Positions 1 through 12,574 are shown, counted from the first letter of the stretch. The stretch: 64,000 nt of DNA from Leptodontidium sp. MPI-SDFR-AT-0119 (GCA_020726505.1 JAHLEZ010000002.1:2480001-2544000), one strand, 5' to 3'. Notes: generated from the sequence alone by a model not told the origin. Made by a program: numbers and translations.

Positions 1-242
1 ATGCTGTTGACGGGATCCCGGACGGTATCAAGTGCGATATGGAAGGTAATGTGTACAGTGGCTGTGGAGATGGCGTCGAAGTCTGGAGTCCGGGAGGTGT
101 CTTGTTGGGGATCATCAAAGTCGAGGGTGGAGCTGCTAACTTTTGCTTTGGCAGAGAGGGGGCGATGTATATTTTGAACGAGACGAGGCTTTGGAAGGCG
201 CAGCTGTCGAAAGACGTCCGGGGTGCTTTGTTAGGTATTTAG
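1..242 (+). CDS. Gluconolactonase/SMP-30-like protein, C-terminal end (5' truncated by window)
   Basis: The open frame enters from the left edge (first full codon at base 3) and ends with TAG at 240-242, giving the last 79 residues. The sequence has VDGIPDGIKCD, then GNVYSGCGDGVEVW and a final MYILNETRLW strand. This is the pattern of the last blades of the SMP-30/gluconolactonase (SGL) six-bladed beta-propeller, where the Asp of the PDG turn binds the divalent metal. Such enzymes open sugar lactones to aldonic acids. No intron is visible in the remaining part. The next gene, on the same strand, is a sugar-type short-chain reductase, so a shared sugar-oxidation role is possible but not shown. 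The Met codon at 39 is internal, not the start. Confidence 0.8.
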   Translation, partial: AVDGIPDGIKCDMEGNVYSGCGDGVEVWSPGGVLLGIIKVEGGAANFCFGREGAMYILNETRLWKAQLSKDVRGALLGI

Positions 243-1485
243 AATTCATCGGTAGGTTTACAGCACTTTTTAGGGTTTTTGCAGGTACTGGTGACTTTGC
301 TTGGATATTTGTGTCGATTTAACTTGACGACTATTCTTTTTTAGGTTTGAATTTCTGCTGGATTTAAATTACATTATTCATGAACATTTCTCAATAATAC
401 ATCAAGTAGAGGCTGAGTGCATTGAATGTAATGAAACGTTTTTGGTTCTGGTTCTCCTCGAAGTATCGTCACAAAGCTTCTAGCTGGATTTCCACATCTC
501 GGCTCCCATCTTAACTGATGTCTCAGCCTCGAGTTTAATAGGTGGTCAGTCTTCAGCCCTGCTACCCACCGACCCACAACCCCGGCTCTCCACATCCACA
601 TCTCCACCTTCGATCGAATGCAAGGTCCAACGGTTCAGGTTGTGCAGTGTACCGAAATCTTAGCGCCACGTTATGGTGCCTCGAGACGAGGTGACATAAG
701 CGAGCGAGCCCCCTTCATATCCACATCACAGTCTAGGACGGGGTCGGCTCGAGACACAACCCCGCGGTGCTCATCCCTCATCCTGCATTTTGTTTCACCA
801 TACATCAGCCTCTGCCTCTCGTATCGTATTGCAGCTCCCCGTCACAGCATATAGCTCATGGCTCATAATTCAAAGTCCATAACTCAAAATCCGACATCAG
901 CCATCGGAGACCCTCGAGACGACAACTCGGGAGAAGCGGGTGCCTCGAATAGGAACTGCCGTGCTCATCTTGCGATACCATATCATACTAGGCCAGTAGT
1001 AACGGGGGTGTAACACGCCACTTTTGTAGACAATGGAGTGTTTGAGGGCAGGATAAGACTTTCTACCCCGCTGGTGATGGCCGATAATGACGTTGTGGAG
1101 GGGTACTTTGGGTACTTTGGTACTGTGCCCGAAAGGTTATTTCGCGGATTTTCGTATGGATGTTTGTTGCTTTGACCAGCCGGGACTCCGTGCTATCCGT
1201 GTCGTGGGGTTTGGGTGTGCTTCAAGGATCTATCTGTTGGTCTGGATGGAGGGGTTCTCGCCACGAGAGCGCGGGGGGGGAGGGGGAGAAATGACATAAA
1301 GGGAGATGTCTCCGCTGAGGAAGTACTTCCTTTCTCATCTTCATATTTACCTACATCGTCTTCATCGTCTTCATCTACTCCTCCTCTTACTTCTATTACT
1401 TCTTCTCTCGCTGCTACCATAGTTCTATTTTCTTTGAGAAAGAAATAAGATCAAGTTGGAAGTGCTCACCTAGTCTTTCTTTACA
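243..1485. other. Intergenic region, no gene seen
   Basis: About 1.2 kb between the SMP-30 end and the dehydrogenase start. Short frames on both strands lack family resemblance and conserved splice structure. The last 150 bases hold pyrimidine-rich, TTCATC-rich sequence (about 1330-1400), typical of a fungal core promoter or 5' leader for the gene at 1486. Confidence 0.6.
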
Positions 1486-2678
1486 ATGGCTCCATCAGCA
1501 GTCGAATCCACAACCCCACCCGCAACTATACCTACCATGTCTTCCGGCACCGAAACGCCAGCAGCCATCCAAACCCAAGTTTCCCTCGCTGGGAAAGTAA
1601 TAGCCAGTACGTATCTCCCTTTCCTCCCTCTTCCCCCTTCCCCCTTCCCCCTTCCCTTCTGTCCTCCTCAATCACCCACCCAAAATCCACAACACACACA
1701 AAATCATAAACTAACACCCCACCTAGTAACCGGAGCCAACCGTGGCATCGGTCTCGGGGTTGCCGAATGCTGTCTCAGCAACGGTGCTTCCAAGATCTAC
1801 TCTATCGACATCACAGCTCCAGGCGAAGAGTTCAACGTTCTGGCAAAACGCTTCCCAGGCAGGATAGCAGCTGTGCAAGCCGATGTCACGAAAGAAGAGA
1901 GTGTGACTGAGGCCGTGGATAAGATTATCGAGGAGGCGGGTGCGTTGCATGGCATGGTTGTTAACGCCGGGAGGACGAACCACAAGTCGGCGCTGGATTT
2001 CACGAAGGAGGAGGTTGAGGCGCTGTTTAATGTCAATGTGAGTTTTTTGTTTTGTCCTTTGTGGTGTTGAGATTTGAGCTTTGGCTGTTGAGACGGGGGT
2101 TTCGGAAGGGTTGTGCTGATGAGAGACAGCTGTTCGGTGCTTTTTACTGCGCGAGAGTCGCTGCGAGGGCCTTCATTAAGCTTGATATCAAGGGTGCCAT
2201 TGTCTTCACGGCATCCATGGCATCATACCGACCCAACAAAGTAAGCTTCTCCCCCTTCCTCTCTTACCCAGCCCCTCCAAACAGTCTCGCTAACACTCCC
2301 AGCGCGTCCCCTCAACACCATACGGCGCATCCAAAGCCGGTGTTCGAAACATGACACACACGCTCGCCATGGAATGGGCACAATACGGCATCAGAGTCAA
2401 CAGCGTCTCCCCCGGTCTCGTCAACACAGCCATGACGTACTGGGTTCCTCAACAGCCAGATTGGGAACAGCAGTTGAAGTATTATGGGGGTTTTCCGAGA
2501 TTGGCGGAGGTCCAGGAGTTGGGCGGTGCGTATGTATATCTTTTGAGTGATGCCGCAAGTTATACCACGTCGATTGATATCCCAGTTAACGGTGTTATTG
2601 GAAGTAAGTTCATCCCAAAATGGATATTCAGTGGTGACGTCTGAACGAGTATGCTGATTATCTCTTGCAGTTTGTTAG
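1486..2678 (+). CDS. Short-chain dehydrogenase/reductase, sorbose reductase/arabinitol dehydrogenase type
   Basis: A model of five exons (1486-1606, 1727-2037, 2130-2240, 2303-2603, 2671-2678) gives 283 residues with every junction in phase at GT-AG sites. The joins rebuild the Rossmann motif TGANRGIG (42-49), NAG (120-122), catalytic Ser in FTASMAS (about 173), and Tyr188/Lys192 in YGASK. The C-terminal half carries RVNSVSPGLVNTAM and a closing DIPVNGV, typical of NAD(P)H-dependent classical SDRs. Closest families by eye are fungal L-sorbose/L-xylulose reductases and D-arabinitol dehydrogenase, which interconvert ketoses and polyols. About 35 residues rich in Ser, Thr and Pro precede the domain, so an internal ATG (1537, MSSGTE) could also be used. 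The last exon adds only the end of an Ile codon, Cys and stop. The substrate is not determined by the sequence. Confidence 0.88.
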
Positions 2679-3732
2679 GGGGTTTTCTTTGTGGGAACGG
2701 TATTTTTGATGAGTGTTTCGGAATGTGGGGAGTTCATACTTAAAGTTTCAATGTTTAACTTGTGAATAACGCGGAGGAAAGAAGGTTTGATCGACATTAT
2801 AATTGGATGCTTTTATGCAGGAGCTTTTTAATGCCAGAAGAGGGGGTATGAGATCGTTTGACTGACCGAGGTTGTTGTTTACACTTCTGGTATTCGTTTT
2901 TGTTCTTTTATTATTTACAGTTACGATTTACTACACCCAAGGTTTTAAGCCCAACTCAATTCCCGAACCTCTAGAATCCGATGTGCCGAGTGCCTCCAGG
3001 TACCTACATATAAGAGCTCTCTTCTTGTCATATGTGACAAGAACGTGACAGGAAAAAGAACAGGACATTAGCAGTCCAGTTCAGTGATGATGACGATACT
3101 AATGTATTCGAGTACAAGTGAACGTAAGCAAACAAACTTAAACGAAAAATGATCAGATTGTCCCTTATGAACTCCTGGAGCGACATCATACACTCACGGC
3201 CACCGTCATGTCTTTAATTTGCGGTGGGCTTGGGTTGTGGGTGCGTCACGTCTGGATAACAGACGATTTCGTTGAGAAAAGTCAGAATGGAGCTTGCTGG
3301 AAAGGACCGTATATGGTTCAGTCGGCTACCAGCCTTCAGCGAATGGAAATATTCGGCATCGCGACTGCACGCGGAGGTAATTGAGAATATTTCGGCGTTT
3401 ACTTTTGGTTTTGAGGATTTTAAAAGTCTCACTATGAAGAAGGGCTTGAGGGGAGAGCAGCCTGGAAGCTCAAAAGGTAGGGCTACCGAGGAAGAAAAGA
3501 TTCTACTGCACATATTGCATGGTTAGGTTGACAAAGTCTCAGCGCATGGTTGTCATCACTGCTTTGTTCAGCCTGCCTTGCTTAGCCTCGCGTCGCTACG
3601 CGAATGTTGACTTCACCTTTCGAATTCCCCACAAACCAAATCAAGAATTTCTGAACAGTCTTCGAGCGTCACCAACATCAAGGAACAACCACAGCCTCTT
3701 ATACAGTAACACCACCCATCAGTACCCACAAG
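2679..3732. other. Intergenic region, no gene seen
   Basis: Frames here (for example 3272-3526 + and 3214-3513 -) overlap each other on opposite strands, lack recognisable motifs and mostly begin at non-ATG codons. I see only 3' flank of the dehydrogenase gene and upstream sequence of the next gene. Confidence 0.55.
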
Positions 3733-5095
3733 ATGGCAGTTACTACAGCTGTAGCGATCAAGGGTACGTGATCCAACGCGTTGTTTACATTCCCTCTGAC
3801 TTTGAAATGGATCAAAGGCCTTGACTTCTCCTTTCTGTGGCCTCGATCTGAATCAAAGATCTTCTTGGAGCTAACATATTGTCTTACAGCTACTCCAACC
3901 TTCCTTGGAGTCCCCGGCGAGATCCGCGAGAAGATAATCCTCGAAGTCGTCCGTCTTGAGAAAGGAGATCGTGCCACCGCCGTCGATGATGCCACCGCTC
4001 CGCAGAAATACGATTTCAGCGTTAACGCCTTTGGAGTCAGATGCCATTCCATGGAGTCTTTCAACTTGATGTTCGTCAACAAGCAGATTCATTTTGAGTC
4101 CATCGCTGTCCTGTACAAACACTCCTCTGTCGTACTCTATGCTGAGGTCACCCACGATGCTCGTGCGTTTGGTTTCATCCCCAAAATGCTCAACAATATC
4201 CCTCCCGCTATGAAGGTTGGTGTCCAGAAAGTTGGAGTTAAGTTTCTCAACGTTGCACTTGTAGTAAGTCTTCCCCGGGAATAGCATCAACCTTCCTCCA
4301 AGGCCCGTTTGTGCTATGCTGACTTCTGTGATCTATCCAGCACGTCAGCTCCCTCTCGCCAAACCAAAATATCCCACAAGAGAAGGCCGGAAGAAGAAAC
4401 CTGACAGCCGTTGTCAACACCGTTATCAATGACTTCGTTCAGCGCAAGACTCTACACATCTCTGCTGGTATCAATGGCGTGAAGCTTGACGATCTGAAGG
4501 CTCTCTTTGAACTACTTGCAATCAAGGATAATTTGATCATTTTGGAAGAGATTTGGCAAGTCGACGGAGTCACGTATCGCCCAGCTTGGTACCACCTTGG
4601 CAACTTTCGTCGTGCGGACAATACTGGCAAGAGAATTCTTTACGAAGATTTGGCTTTGAAGGCAGCTGCTGCTATTGGTCAAGAGTGGTAAGTCTATTTT
4701 CTTTATCCAAGTTTTTTCTCTTTGATATTTAGCTGCCTTCGTATGTCACATCGACCCCTTGGTCTGCTCTTCCTTCGAATCTCACATTCTCTTCATGCCA
4801 ACGTACACGTTCTAATGAGAATATATGCTGACTTTGAGACTTCTCCTCTAGGTTCCAGAAGGCCAAAGCCCCTACGCTCGTCGAAAATACCCTTGCAATG
4901 GTCAACACGGCCACTAATATGTACCTGAACCCGGTTAATACCACTCCACCAACCTTCTGGTGTGGATCCCATCTGCGCTTTGCCCGAAGACGTGTCTGGA
5001 AGCGCGAGTATACTGCCACCCCAACCCCAGAAATGACTGAATATCTGAAGGAGAGAGTGTACCCATCATCATCAGGATCCAAATCAGAGTCGTAA
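3733..5095 (+). CDS. 2EXR/F-box-like fungal protein of unknown function
   Basis: Four exons (3733-3763, 3890-4263, 4341-4687, 4852-5095) join in phase at canonical donors (GTACGT, GTAAGT, GTAAGT) and give 331 residues. After a ten-residue leader the protein reads FLGVPGEIREKIILEVV. This resembles the start of F-box and 2EXR domains (LPxEIRxxI), which are very abundant and variable in filamentous ascomycetes. The rest (LTAVVNTVINDFV, then LEEIWQVDGVTYRP) matches no family I know. There are no membrane segments or signal peptide. Family naming rests only on the short N-terminal motif, so a simple hypothetical protein is an acceptable alternative. The very short first exon is supported by restoring the frame and by the first ATG at 3733. 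Confidence 0.7.
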
Positions 5096-6146
5096 ACTCA
5101 GCAACGATACGCGGAACTTCACAAGTGGCGGGATTTGAAGGGCGTGGTCTAGGCTGAGTATTCCGTTTTGATTGAGAGGTTTTGCGGGTCGTTTCTTTTG
5201 AGATGATGCCTGCAATGCGGGATGGAGGTCTGAATGAATACGATGGATTGAGAAGAGTGGTAGTTTATGAGAACTTCAATGCGTACGGTAGTTGATGAAT
5301 TACGCTTTCTTCGAGAACTATTAATGGTGGCGACGTGACATCGATCAAGTGAATGAAGATCTACATACGTCAAACATCACTGGAATTTGGCAACGATAAT
5401 TTCCTAGCTGTCTGCGTGGGTTCTTTGATATAGACAGTCTTCTGATCAGGTCGATGAATGAGAGGACCGAAATGGACTCAGGTGATCTCTAGCACCTCTA
5501 GATTGCGTTTACTTCTGTCTATGCTTCTGGTATTTGTATTCTCGCAAGGATGTAAATAAACAGACCCATCGCTTGTTGGTATTCTTGGCAGTCAAAGAGC
5601 AAGTTTGCCATCGCGAGCGAAGTAGTGATTTGATTACCTCAGAAGTTACTTGCTGCTGTATAATCGAAACACCTCTTAAGGCTACTTACTTACTCTCTTC
5701 CCCACTTCGTCTTGATGCAATAGATTACCGGAATCTTTTCTTTAGTCCCTGGGACTAGCACCCTACCTAGGGTTGTGTAATTACTGTAAAGCGGCGCTGC
5801 TCGCCAACAAATCAACCACTCGGGATTGAAGCTTCAGCACGTGCAGACCGAAGCTCCAAATGAATGCCCAGAGTTCATCCCATCCCAACAACAACATCCA
5901 TAGCCGCGCATACCAAGCTTCCCATTCATTCCACGATTCCACAACCGTGGCAGGCAATTGAAGATGGGATTATCCCTCGTATCGAACGGCACAGCTATGA
6001 TCAAGCTGCAACTATCCTCTATCTAGCTTTTCCTCCGCAACGTTCCATTTGTGCCATCTCGTCCCATCCATCCCACTCTCCTCCCCCCTTCCGCGCCTTC
6101 CACCGACGCCAATCCCACGTGGGAAGCTCGACAGAGCTTCAAGGAA
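5096..6146. other. Intergenic region, no gene seen
   Basis: About 1 kb of 3' flank of the previous gene and upstream region of the phosphatase. A frame at 5864-6151 has no homology signal. Pyrimidine-rich stretches near 6050-6110 fit promoter sequence for the phosphatase gene. Confidence 0.55.
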
Positions 6147-6154
6147 TATAAATA
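6147..6154 (+). promoter_or_regulatory. TATA-like box (TATAAATA) of the phosphatase gene
   Basis: TATAAATA lies about 118 bases before the ATG at 6272. If it works as a TATA box, transcription would start after the alternative ATG at 6158, which favours 6272 as the true start. Position and match only; no experimental support. Confidence 0.4.
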
Positions 6155-6271
6155 TGGATGGGACCCCGTCGGTCGCAGACGTTGGTGCCTGGCGCCAGCT
6201 GGTTCATTAGATTGGTCCCTGTTCTTGGAGTTATCATATTCTATCGTTTCGTCAGCCAGGAATACTACACC

Positions 6272-8033
6272 ATGCGCACCAACCCTCGAACGAGCTTTAT
6301 TGCGGCCATTGCCGCGTCGCTTTCACTACATGGAAAGGCAGATGGAGCGGTGGACTTGGGATGGTATGCGCCGAATGCTACCGAGATCAATGACTTGACG
6401 AAGGTCATTGGTGGCCAGGGCGTGTATGGATTTATCTACAACAGCTCTGCGACTCCGGCGAGCGAGTATGGAACGTACAATTGGTGCAACATGCCACATG
6501 TGAGGGCAACGGAATATAAGACACCTGCTTCAGAGTACAAGCTACAATACGTCGAAGTGGTGAGTTGCAATCGCTTCAATTGGATACGCTTCATTGACTA
6601 ACGGAAGACTGCAGATCCAGAGGCATCACAAGCGAACGGTCTATGCCTCGAACTCATTCCCGGTGGAATCATACGGTTGGAACTGTGACGATGAAGGCCT
6701 TTTCTACTACGGAGAACCCAAGGCTGGGAAGAAAGCGGCGCATACATACTGGCAGGGCTTCCTTTCAGCGCAGAATCCGTTCGTCCCAACTGGATTTCTG
6801 GGAAGCTGTCAATTCCCACAGATCACCAAGGAAGGGCTTGATGATTCCTGGCAGCATGGAAAGGATCTGTACGGAGTGTATCATGATCTGCTAGGCTTCT
6901 TGCCGGACACTGCGAACGAGAAGGTCACATTCAGAGTCACGCAGAATGTCATCACAAGTGAAGTTGCTGGTATGGTGCTCAACGGAATGTTTGGTGTCGA
7001 GGAGGACCATCCGCTGCTTGTCAATCCCAGTGGTTACGATTCTTTAGAACCAACTTATTCCTGTCCTACAGCTTCGAGCCTCTTCAGTGCAATCAGATCG
7101 GGCTCAAACTGGACGAATCATCTGACTGCTGCATCCGGTATTTACTCCACCCTTGACAACATCTCTGGAGTATCAACCACAGACTCTGGTTTCCATGCCA
7201 GCTTCGACCATTACTATGACAACCTGTCTGCACGTCAATGCCACGCCAAGCCGCTTCCATGTAAGCTTGTGAACGGAGTTAACTCCACAACATGCGTCGA
7301 TCAAGATCTAGCAGATGATGTCTATCGCTTGGGCAACTACGAGTATTCATACATCTACCGTGACGATCCAAGAAGTCTGGCAGCCAGCTACACCAGCCAA
7401 GGCGTTTGGGTGGGCGAGCTGACAGCTCACATCCGAGATTTCATCAGTGGCACCAGCAACGTGATCTACCGACATAACGTTGCTCACGACGGATCAATGT
7501 CAAGAGTGCTATCTCTTCTGCAGCTTGATGTCATGGTATGGCCAGGCATGGGTTCTGAGGTCGTCTTCGAGCTTTATAAGAGGGAAGAATCTGCAACTCC
7601 AACATCCGTCACAGCTACTCCCACTGCCGCTCCCAACTGCAACCGCGATAACTGTTTCCGGCAATTCCTCCAAGAATCCGCCAAAGTCTCCGCCTTCTGC
7701 CCAACTTACACCGCGTCCTCAGCCACGGCCGCTCTCCCAACGTTCGTCTCCAACTGCGGTGGTCTAGCATCAAGAGTTTCGTCAGCTTGCTCATGCCTCG
7801 TCACACCAACTTCTTCATCCACAGCACCGACTTCCACGCCAACAGCTCCCGCTAGTGGAAGTGGGTACTACATCCGTGTACTATGGAAGGGACAGCCACT
7901 GAGAAGTTCCAATCCGAGTCTGGGTTTGATGGATATGGTCCCACTTGAGACTGTGCTGGCCTACTTTGATGGCTTGGTCGGCGTTGGTGCTAGTCTTGTG
8001 AAGGGCAAATGCAATGGGTCGATCCCGGTTTAG
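6272..8033 (+). CDS. Secreted histidine-type acid phosphatase-like protein with inserted Cys-rich segment
   Basis: Two exons (6272-6559, 6615-8033) give 568 residues. The N-terminus has a basic start and hydrophobic run (FIAAIAASLSL), a likely signal peptide that appears only if translation starts at 6272. The splice creates the active-site motif as RHHKR (99-103) instead of the usual RHGxR. The second catalytic motif is AHDGS (His387-Asp388). Family-typical segments include YLWKG-like YYIRVLWKGQ, SSNPSLGLMDM and LAYFDGLVG near the C-terminus. Between residues about 430 and 510 there is an insertion: CNRDNCFRQF...FC...NCGG...CSCLV, a Cys-rich module, followed by a Ser/Thr/Pro linker. Then the phosphatase C-terminus resumes. 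Many N-x-S/T sites fit secretion. Likely role is extracellular phosphate release, but the altered RHG motif makes activity uncertain. Confidence 0.82.
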
Positions 8034-8276
8034 AAATGAGAGAGATTCAAGCGAATCGGTACTCAGTAATATATAATCAGTCATCAATTGCTACACACTC
8101 CCCACTGCTCCTGGAGCTCCAAAAACCCCTTTCTGAATCCCGCCGACAAATGACCTTCGCCTGTTCCAGACGTGTTGTTGTTGCAAGTTCAGCTGGTTTT
8201 ATCTTAACATGGCTTTTAAAGACTAAGCAAAGCTTCAATGTACTGTAGTAAGGTTGCTTATCTCGAGACTAATCTT

Positions 8277-10207
8277 TCACTTCAAGTTCACTAAACTCCT
8301 TCCCATCTTGAGCTTGATGTATTGCACGAATGTAGAGCGCGACATGATTTCGTCTCCGGTGAGGGGAGCAGACTCATCTCCTCCAATCATCCACCATTCT
8401 AAGAGACGTCTAATCTTCTCTACGCCCACACGAGGATTTTCGGCGAGCCACCTATCAAAACCTCTGATCATGCCATCCATTGGCTTCACCTCATCATTCC
8501 AGAAAGTCTCCACGCACGCAGCAATATCATTTTGTGTCTTTCTGTGGGCGAAAGCAATTTCTCTGTCCTTCGAGGCTGTAGTGAAAGGAGGATCGGGTTC
8601 CGCACCGGGAATTATGATTCTTGGATAGAAGAAGCCCGTTTTTCGGAAATTTGGGGCACTGAATTGAGGAGGAAAGGCACGCGTGATGAGACCACTTTGA
8701 CGGATATATCTCGTTTTCGCCTTCCACGATGCGTATCTTTTCGGCAAGTGTTGCATGAAGTCGGTCACCAAAGCTGTTTCTATGGCTGCTACCATATCAC
8801 TGCTGAATCTGTGGTCCACTTCTTCCGAGATGATGCAACTTTCGGTATCACTTGCCTGGCTTGATGCTTGCTCATCTTCGGCCATACCACGCGCTTCATG
8901 CAGATCATTGAGTGCACCTGAATCGTTTTGCGGAACCTCCACTTCCTCCCCAGGAATTATTGGTTCCTCCTCTGGTTCTTGCCAATCTTCGAGCGGGATC
9001 CCATCGCGACTATTATGCAGCGGCTTAGGTGGTATGGCTAACAGATCGTAAGCATACTTTCCCACGAATCCCGTAATGATATCGTCGCCATTTCTTCTCG
9101 CGTTTGCCAGTTCTGCAAAAACCCTCGGTCTTTTCAAAGTATCTATATCCCTCGATCTGTAACAAAGCAAATCGAAGCCGAATCCCAGACACATTGCGTT
9201 AGTCAACGTGAACACCCCACAATTATATATGTCTCCTTGCCGAGCGCAGTTTTGACTGTTGTCTTGTGTTTCTTCTTCTTTCTGTGCTTATTGATCATAG
9301 ATTGGCCAATGCTCTTCCTCCGTTTGATCGGTTTGGGATAAGAGCAATTCCAAAAGGCCTGACAATGGCCACTCCTTCTCATGCCACTCTGTTTGAGTCA
9401 AGCTATCGATTACAAACGCATATTTCTGTTTCGGCGCGAGACCTAGAAGAGAGTAATGGCCAATGCTCGTATCGTGAAATGGTATAAATAGGTAATCTAA
9501 ATTCATAAACTTCTCACGCACACATCCCATGTTCTCCAGAAGATCGATGGCGTCTATTCTGTTCTCTGAGTTGGGATTGATCTGCTCAAAATCATCATTG
9601 CTGATTAACATGCAGCTCGAGAACTCGGTGAAAATAGGTGCGATCCTTGATCGGCATTGATAGCTGTGTCTTTGGGGAGGAGGGGCAGGGTTGATTATCC
9701 TGCCCGACCTCAGTCTTCTGACAGAGTTCTCGCGACGCGTTTTATTCAAATATTGACAAAGACATTCCCTGGGGTATGATACTGAATTAGTTTTAGAACT
9801 TGCTCGGAAGCTCGCAATGAGCTCTGTTTAGGACGCAGAACCTCAGGTATATTGAGAAAAAAAGCATGAACCCTGACCAGCACTTACATATATTGTACTA
9901 GTGTGTCTGCAGTTATTTCTTGATATAGGATTGGGAAGCGCTTGCGGATCTTACGCCTTTTGCTTGGATTCTTGTAATAGTCAAGAAGCCTCTTGATATC
10001 CTTAAACGACATGGTGCCTTTTTTATACTTGTTCCTTTCTAGTTCGGCCATATTTTTCTTCATATCCGCTATGATTGAATAGGTTTTATCATAATCTTTT
10101 TGGTCGTCCGAATCGAGTTTGTTAAATTGTTGGCGCTCTAGATCTCGACGTTCCTTGGGATAAAGACTTTTACGGAGGTATGTGGTGCCTATGATGAAGT
10201 CGTTGAG
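8277..10207 (-). pseudogene. Ulp1/SENP-like (C48) cysteine protease gene, broken by an in-frame stop
   Basis: Two blocks in phase read right to left. The upstream exon (about 10207-9888) is a basic helical region (YLRKSLYPKERRDLERQQ). A GTAAGT donor at 9887 joins it to 9768 across a short intron. The second exon then runs to 8277. It contains LFIPFHDTSIGHYSLLGL (catalytic His), FVIDSL (catalytic Asp), then RQGDIYNCGVF with the oxyanion Gln and catalytic Cys, and a C-terminal tail with FWNDEVKP. This is the order H-D-Q-C of SUMO-type proteases. Between Asp and Cys lies an in-frame TAA (9290-9288). The frame is the same on both sides and I see no GT-AG intron that would remove it. The true 5' start is not visible. 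Such Ulp-like genes are expanded and often defective in fungal accessory DNA. Either a recent pseudogene or a base error. Confidence 0.75.
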
Positions 10208-12574
10208 TTATTGAGGAGAATGGTACAATTAGGGCACAAGATATTTAATAGAGGCTAGAGTGACTTGGATATATAAAATGAACAAAGTGTTGGCGACTCT
10301 GCTATGACCGTTTTCAGTGGGGTTGCCGGAGATGGAAACTACGGTAAGCGAGGGATAAAGCGTAGCCAAATTTTGACAAGAACGTCTGAATGCATTGTCA
10401 GAGCGATGTCCCAAAACAAGAAAGGTAGCTAGACAAATTTTTCAGAGTTATAATGGTTGAGTCTCCACGCGCATCGCGCATGCCATTTCATATAAGCACA
10501 GGGACTGTGCAGAAGCGAGGTCGCGAGGATACACCTTACCGTTTGCCAATTGTTTTCTCTTTATACAAGACCGTCAAGCCTGATTTGGATGATTTTCTAA
10601 ATTTGAGAAGTTTTCGATAATCTGTTCCTAGGTAGAGACCTCTTTTTCGGGGGCGGGTTCCCGCAGGCTGAGTCCTCACCAAGTGCATTGGATTCAATGA
10701 TAGTACCTTAGCCCAGAGAACACACCTTAAGCCACAAGACACCCAATCTGCACCTTAGCTCTAGAGGTACTGCACAAACGGTACTCCAAACTATGCCATT
10801 ACCGTATTTTGATCCCACCTTCTCTGGGTCTATCTCTAGAAACTACTTCTTAACTTTAATTCGTTGTCGACAGACGAAGTTGATTTGCCCGCTACTGCTA
10901 CAAGGCATGAACATACCTGCTTAACACACCGCGCTCTGAAGATTCACGATACCCCCTAAATGACTCTATTTCAGCATATTCGTGCTTCCAAACCCCTTAA
11001 AATGTTTCTAACGCTCCTAATTCTTGGTCAGTCGGGTCGGGAATACGTCCGCAAGCTAGACTGCAGCGTCATCCAAAGTACCCGGCGCTTGGATTTACGA
11101 TGCACTGTAAGTTTCTTCACGAGCTGGTTGATAATATGCAATACTATAGCAACTTGATTATTTTTTATGGTAGCAGCGACAGTAGAATCTTTCTCTGAAG
11201 CCTGTTCCCCAGCCAATCTTCAACCTGATGATGGACTCGTGAGGCATGGCAATGACGACGAAGCGGGGTCACTCGTGGAAGCCTTATGGAAGCTCATAGC
11301 GAGACCGAGGGTTACAGCTGTCCGAGCAGTAGTCTCCGGGTGTGCACTCCAGCCTTGATAACGAGGGTAACGAGGCTAATATTGAGAATTGTAAATCTCG
11401 ATCCGGCGAAGATTGTATCGATGTCTGATGTCATGATAAACCCCCATTGAGATTCAACTAAATAGCTTCCATTTTTATGTGCAGTGACTGGAAGAGCCTA
11501 TTACCGAAGAAGAAGAACAAATAAATTGGCGCTCCTTTATACATCTGGGCTTGAATCTGAAAGGAATGCCAAGAAAGTTGCGCTTGAGAGCAACGCTGAG
11601 AGTATTTGCAAGCTATATTTCAAATCGTCAAACTGAACACATTATCTTACTTTCATGGCATCGGGGCTGGAAGGAAATACATTTTGGAGATGAGATCTCG
11701 AAAGTTCAGGTCGGGGTTTCTATGTCGTCTCATTCGCCAGCCCCGCCACGAAATCTGCCTGCTCAAGAGCCTCGCCCAAGCCAAGAAAAGGCAATGAGGA
11801 TGACGTGGCAAGGCTCTGAAACTGTTCGTTATTTTAACATGAAAATCTGCCTCAAATGAAGATTCCAACGAAGTGCATGCATGAATGGAAGTCGGGCATG
11901 GAGCAGCTGAGCCGTGGTGATAAACTGTTGGTCAATCTAGCTCTGTGGCTGCTGGTACTTCGATATGATCTGGCTTAATGTTTTGGAGCCATTTTGACGA
12001 AGGAATTTGGGCCTTATGCTGAATGTAATGAAGAGAAGGCTTGGAAAACTTTAACTGGTATGCTTGAGACCAAGACTGTGAGGCTACATTGGAGTCTGTG
12101 GCTAACTTAAAAGCCAGGACCCCATTTATGACTTATGAGCAGTAACATTTTTCATATCCTCCCTTTACTGCGTTTCATTTATGGCTCAAGTCTATTTTTT
12201 TCTAGCTTTTGCTGTAGGTCGTATTGGTAGAACTTCTGTATGTGTGCGGCCTCGTTGGCATCTTGGGAGAGAAAGCCTGGGGACTAATACGGTGCCCCTA
12301 ACAGAGGGAATGCCTACTGCACGCCACATCTGTATCGGATTAGGCATTCTCTCAAAGTTTGTCAATCCTAACAGCCTGCCTAAATATTTCTGCGGTGTAT
12401 CGAGGGTTCCAACCGGAATATCGCCGATAGCATAAAGGAGCTGGAAATCCGACCAAAGGACTGTCATCTCGATCCCCACCAACAGCCGCATCTCGTATCT
12501 GTTAAATTCATCCTCTTCATTAAGATCTCCTGAGACCGAAGTACAATTTCTTCATTGGCCTATTAAATCACACA
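10208..12574. other. Gene-poor accessory stretch
   Basis: No frame here shows a clear family. A 99-residue minus-strand frame (12491-12192) starts at ATG and has protein-like composition (GDIPVGTLDTPQKY), so it could be an exon remnant. Frames at 11551-11859 (+) and 10229-10414 (-) lack support. The latter lies just upstream of the Ulp-like block and might be part of its lost 5' end. Confidence 0.4.

Noticed and set aside
3519..3824. Upstream frame joined to the 2EXR/F-box-like gene
   Set aside because: It is in another frame and has no splice route; the short exon at 3733 explains the gene start better.
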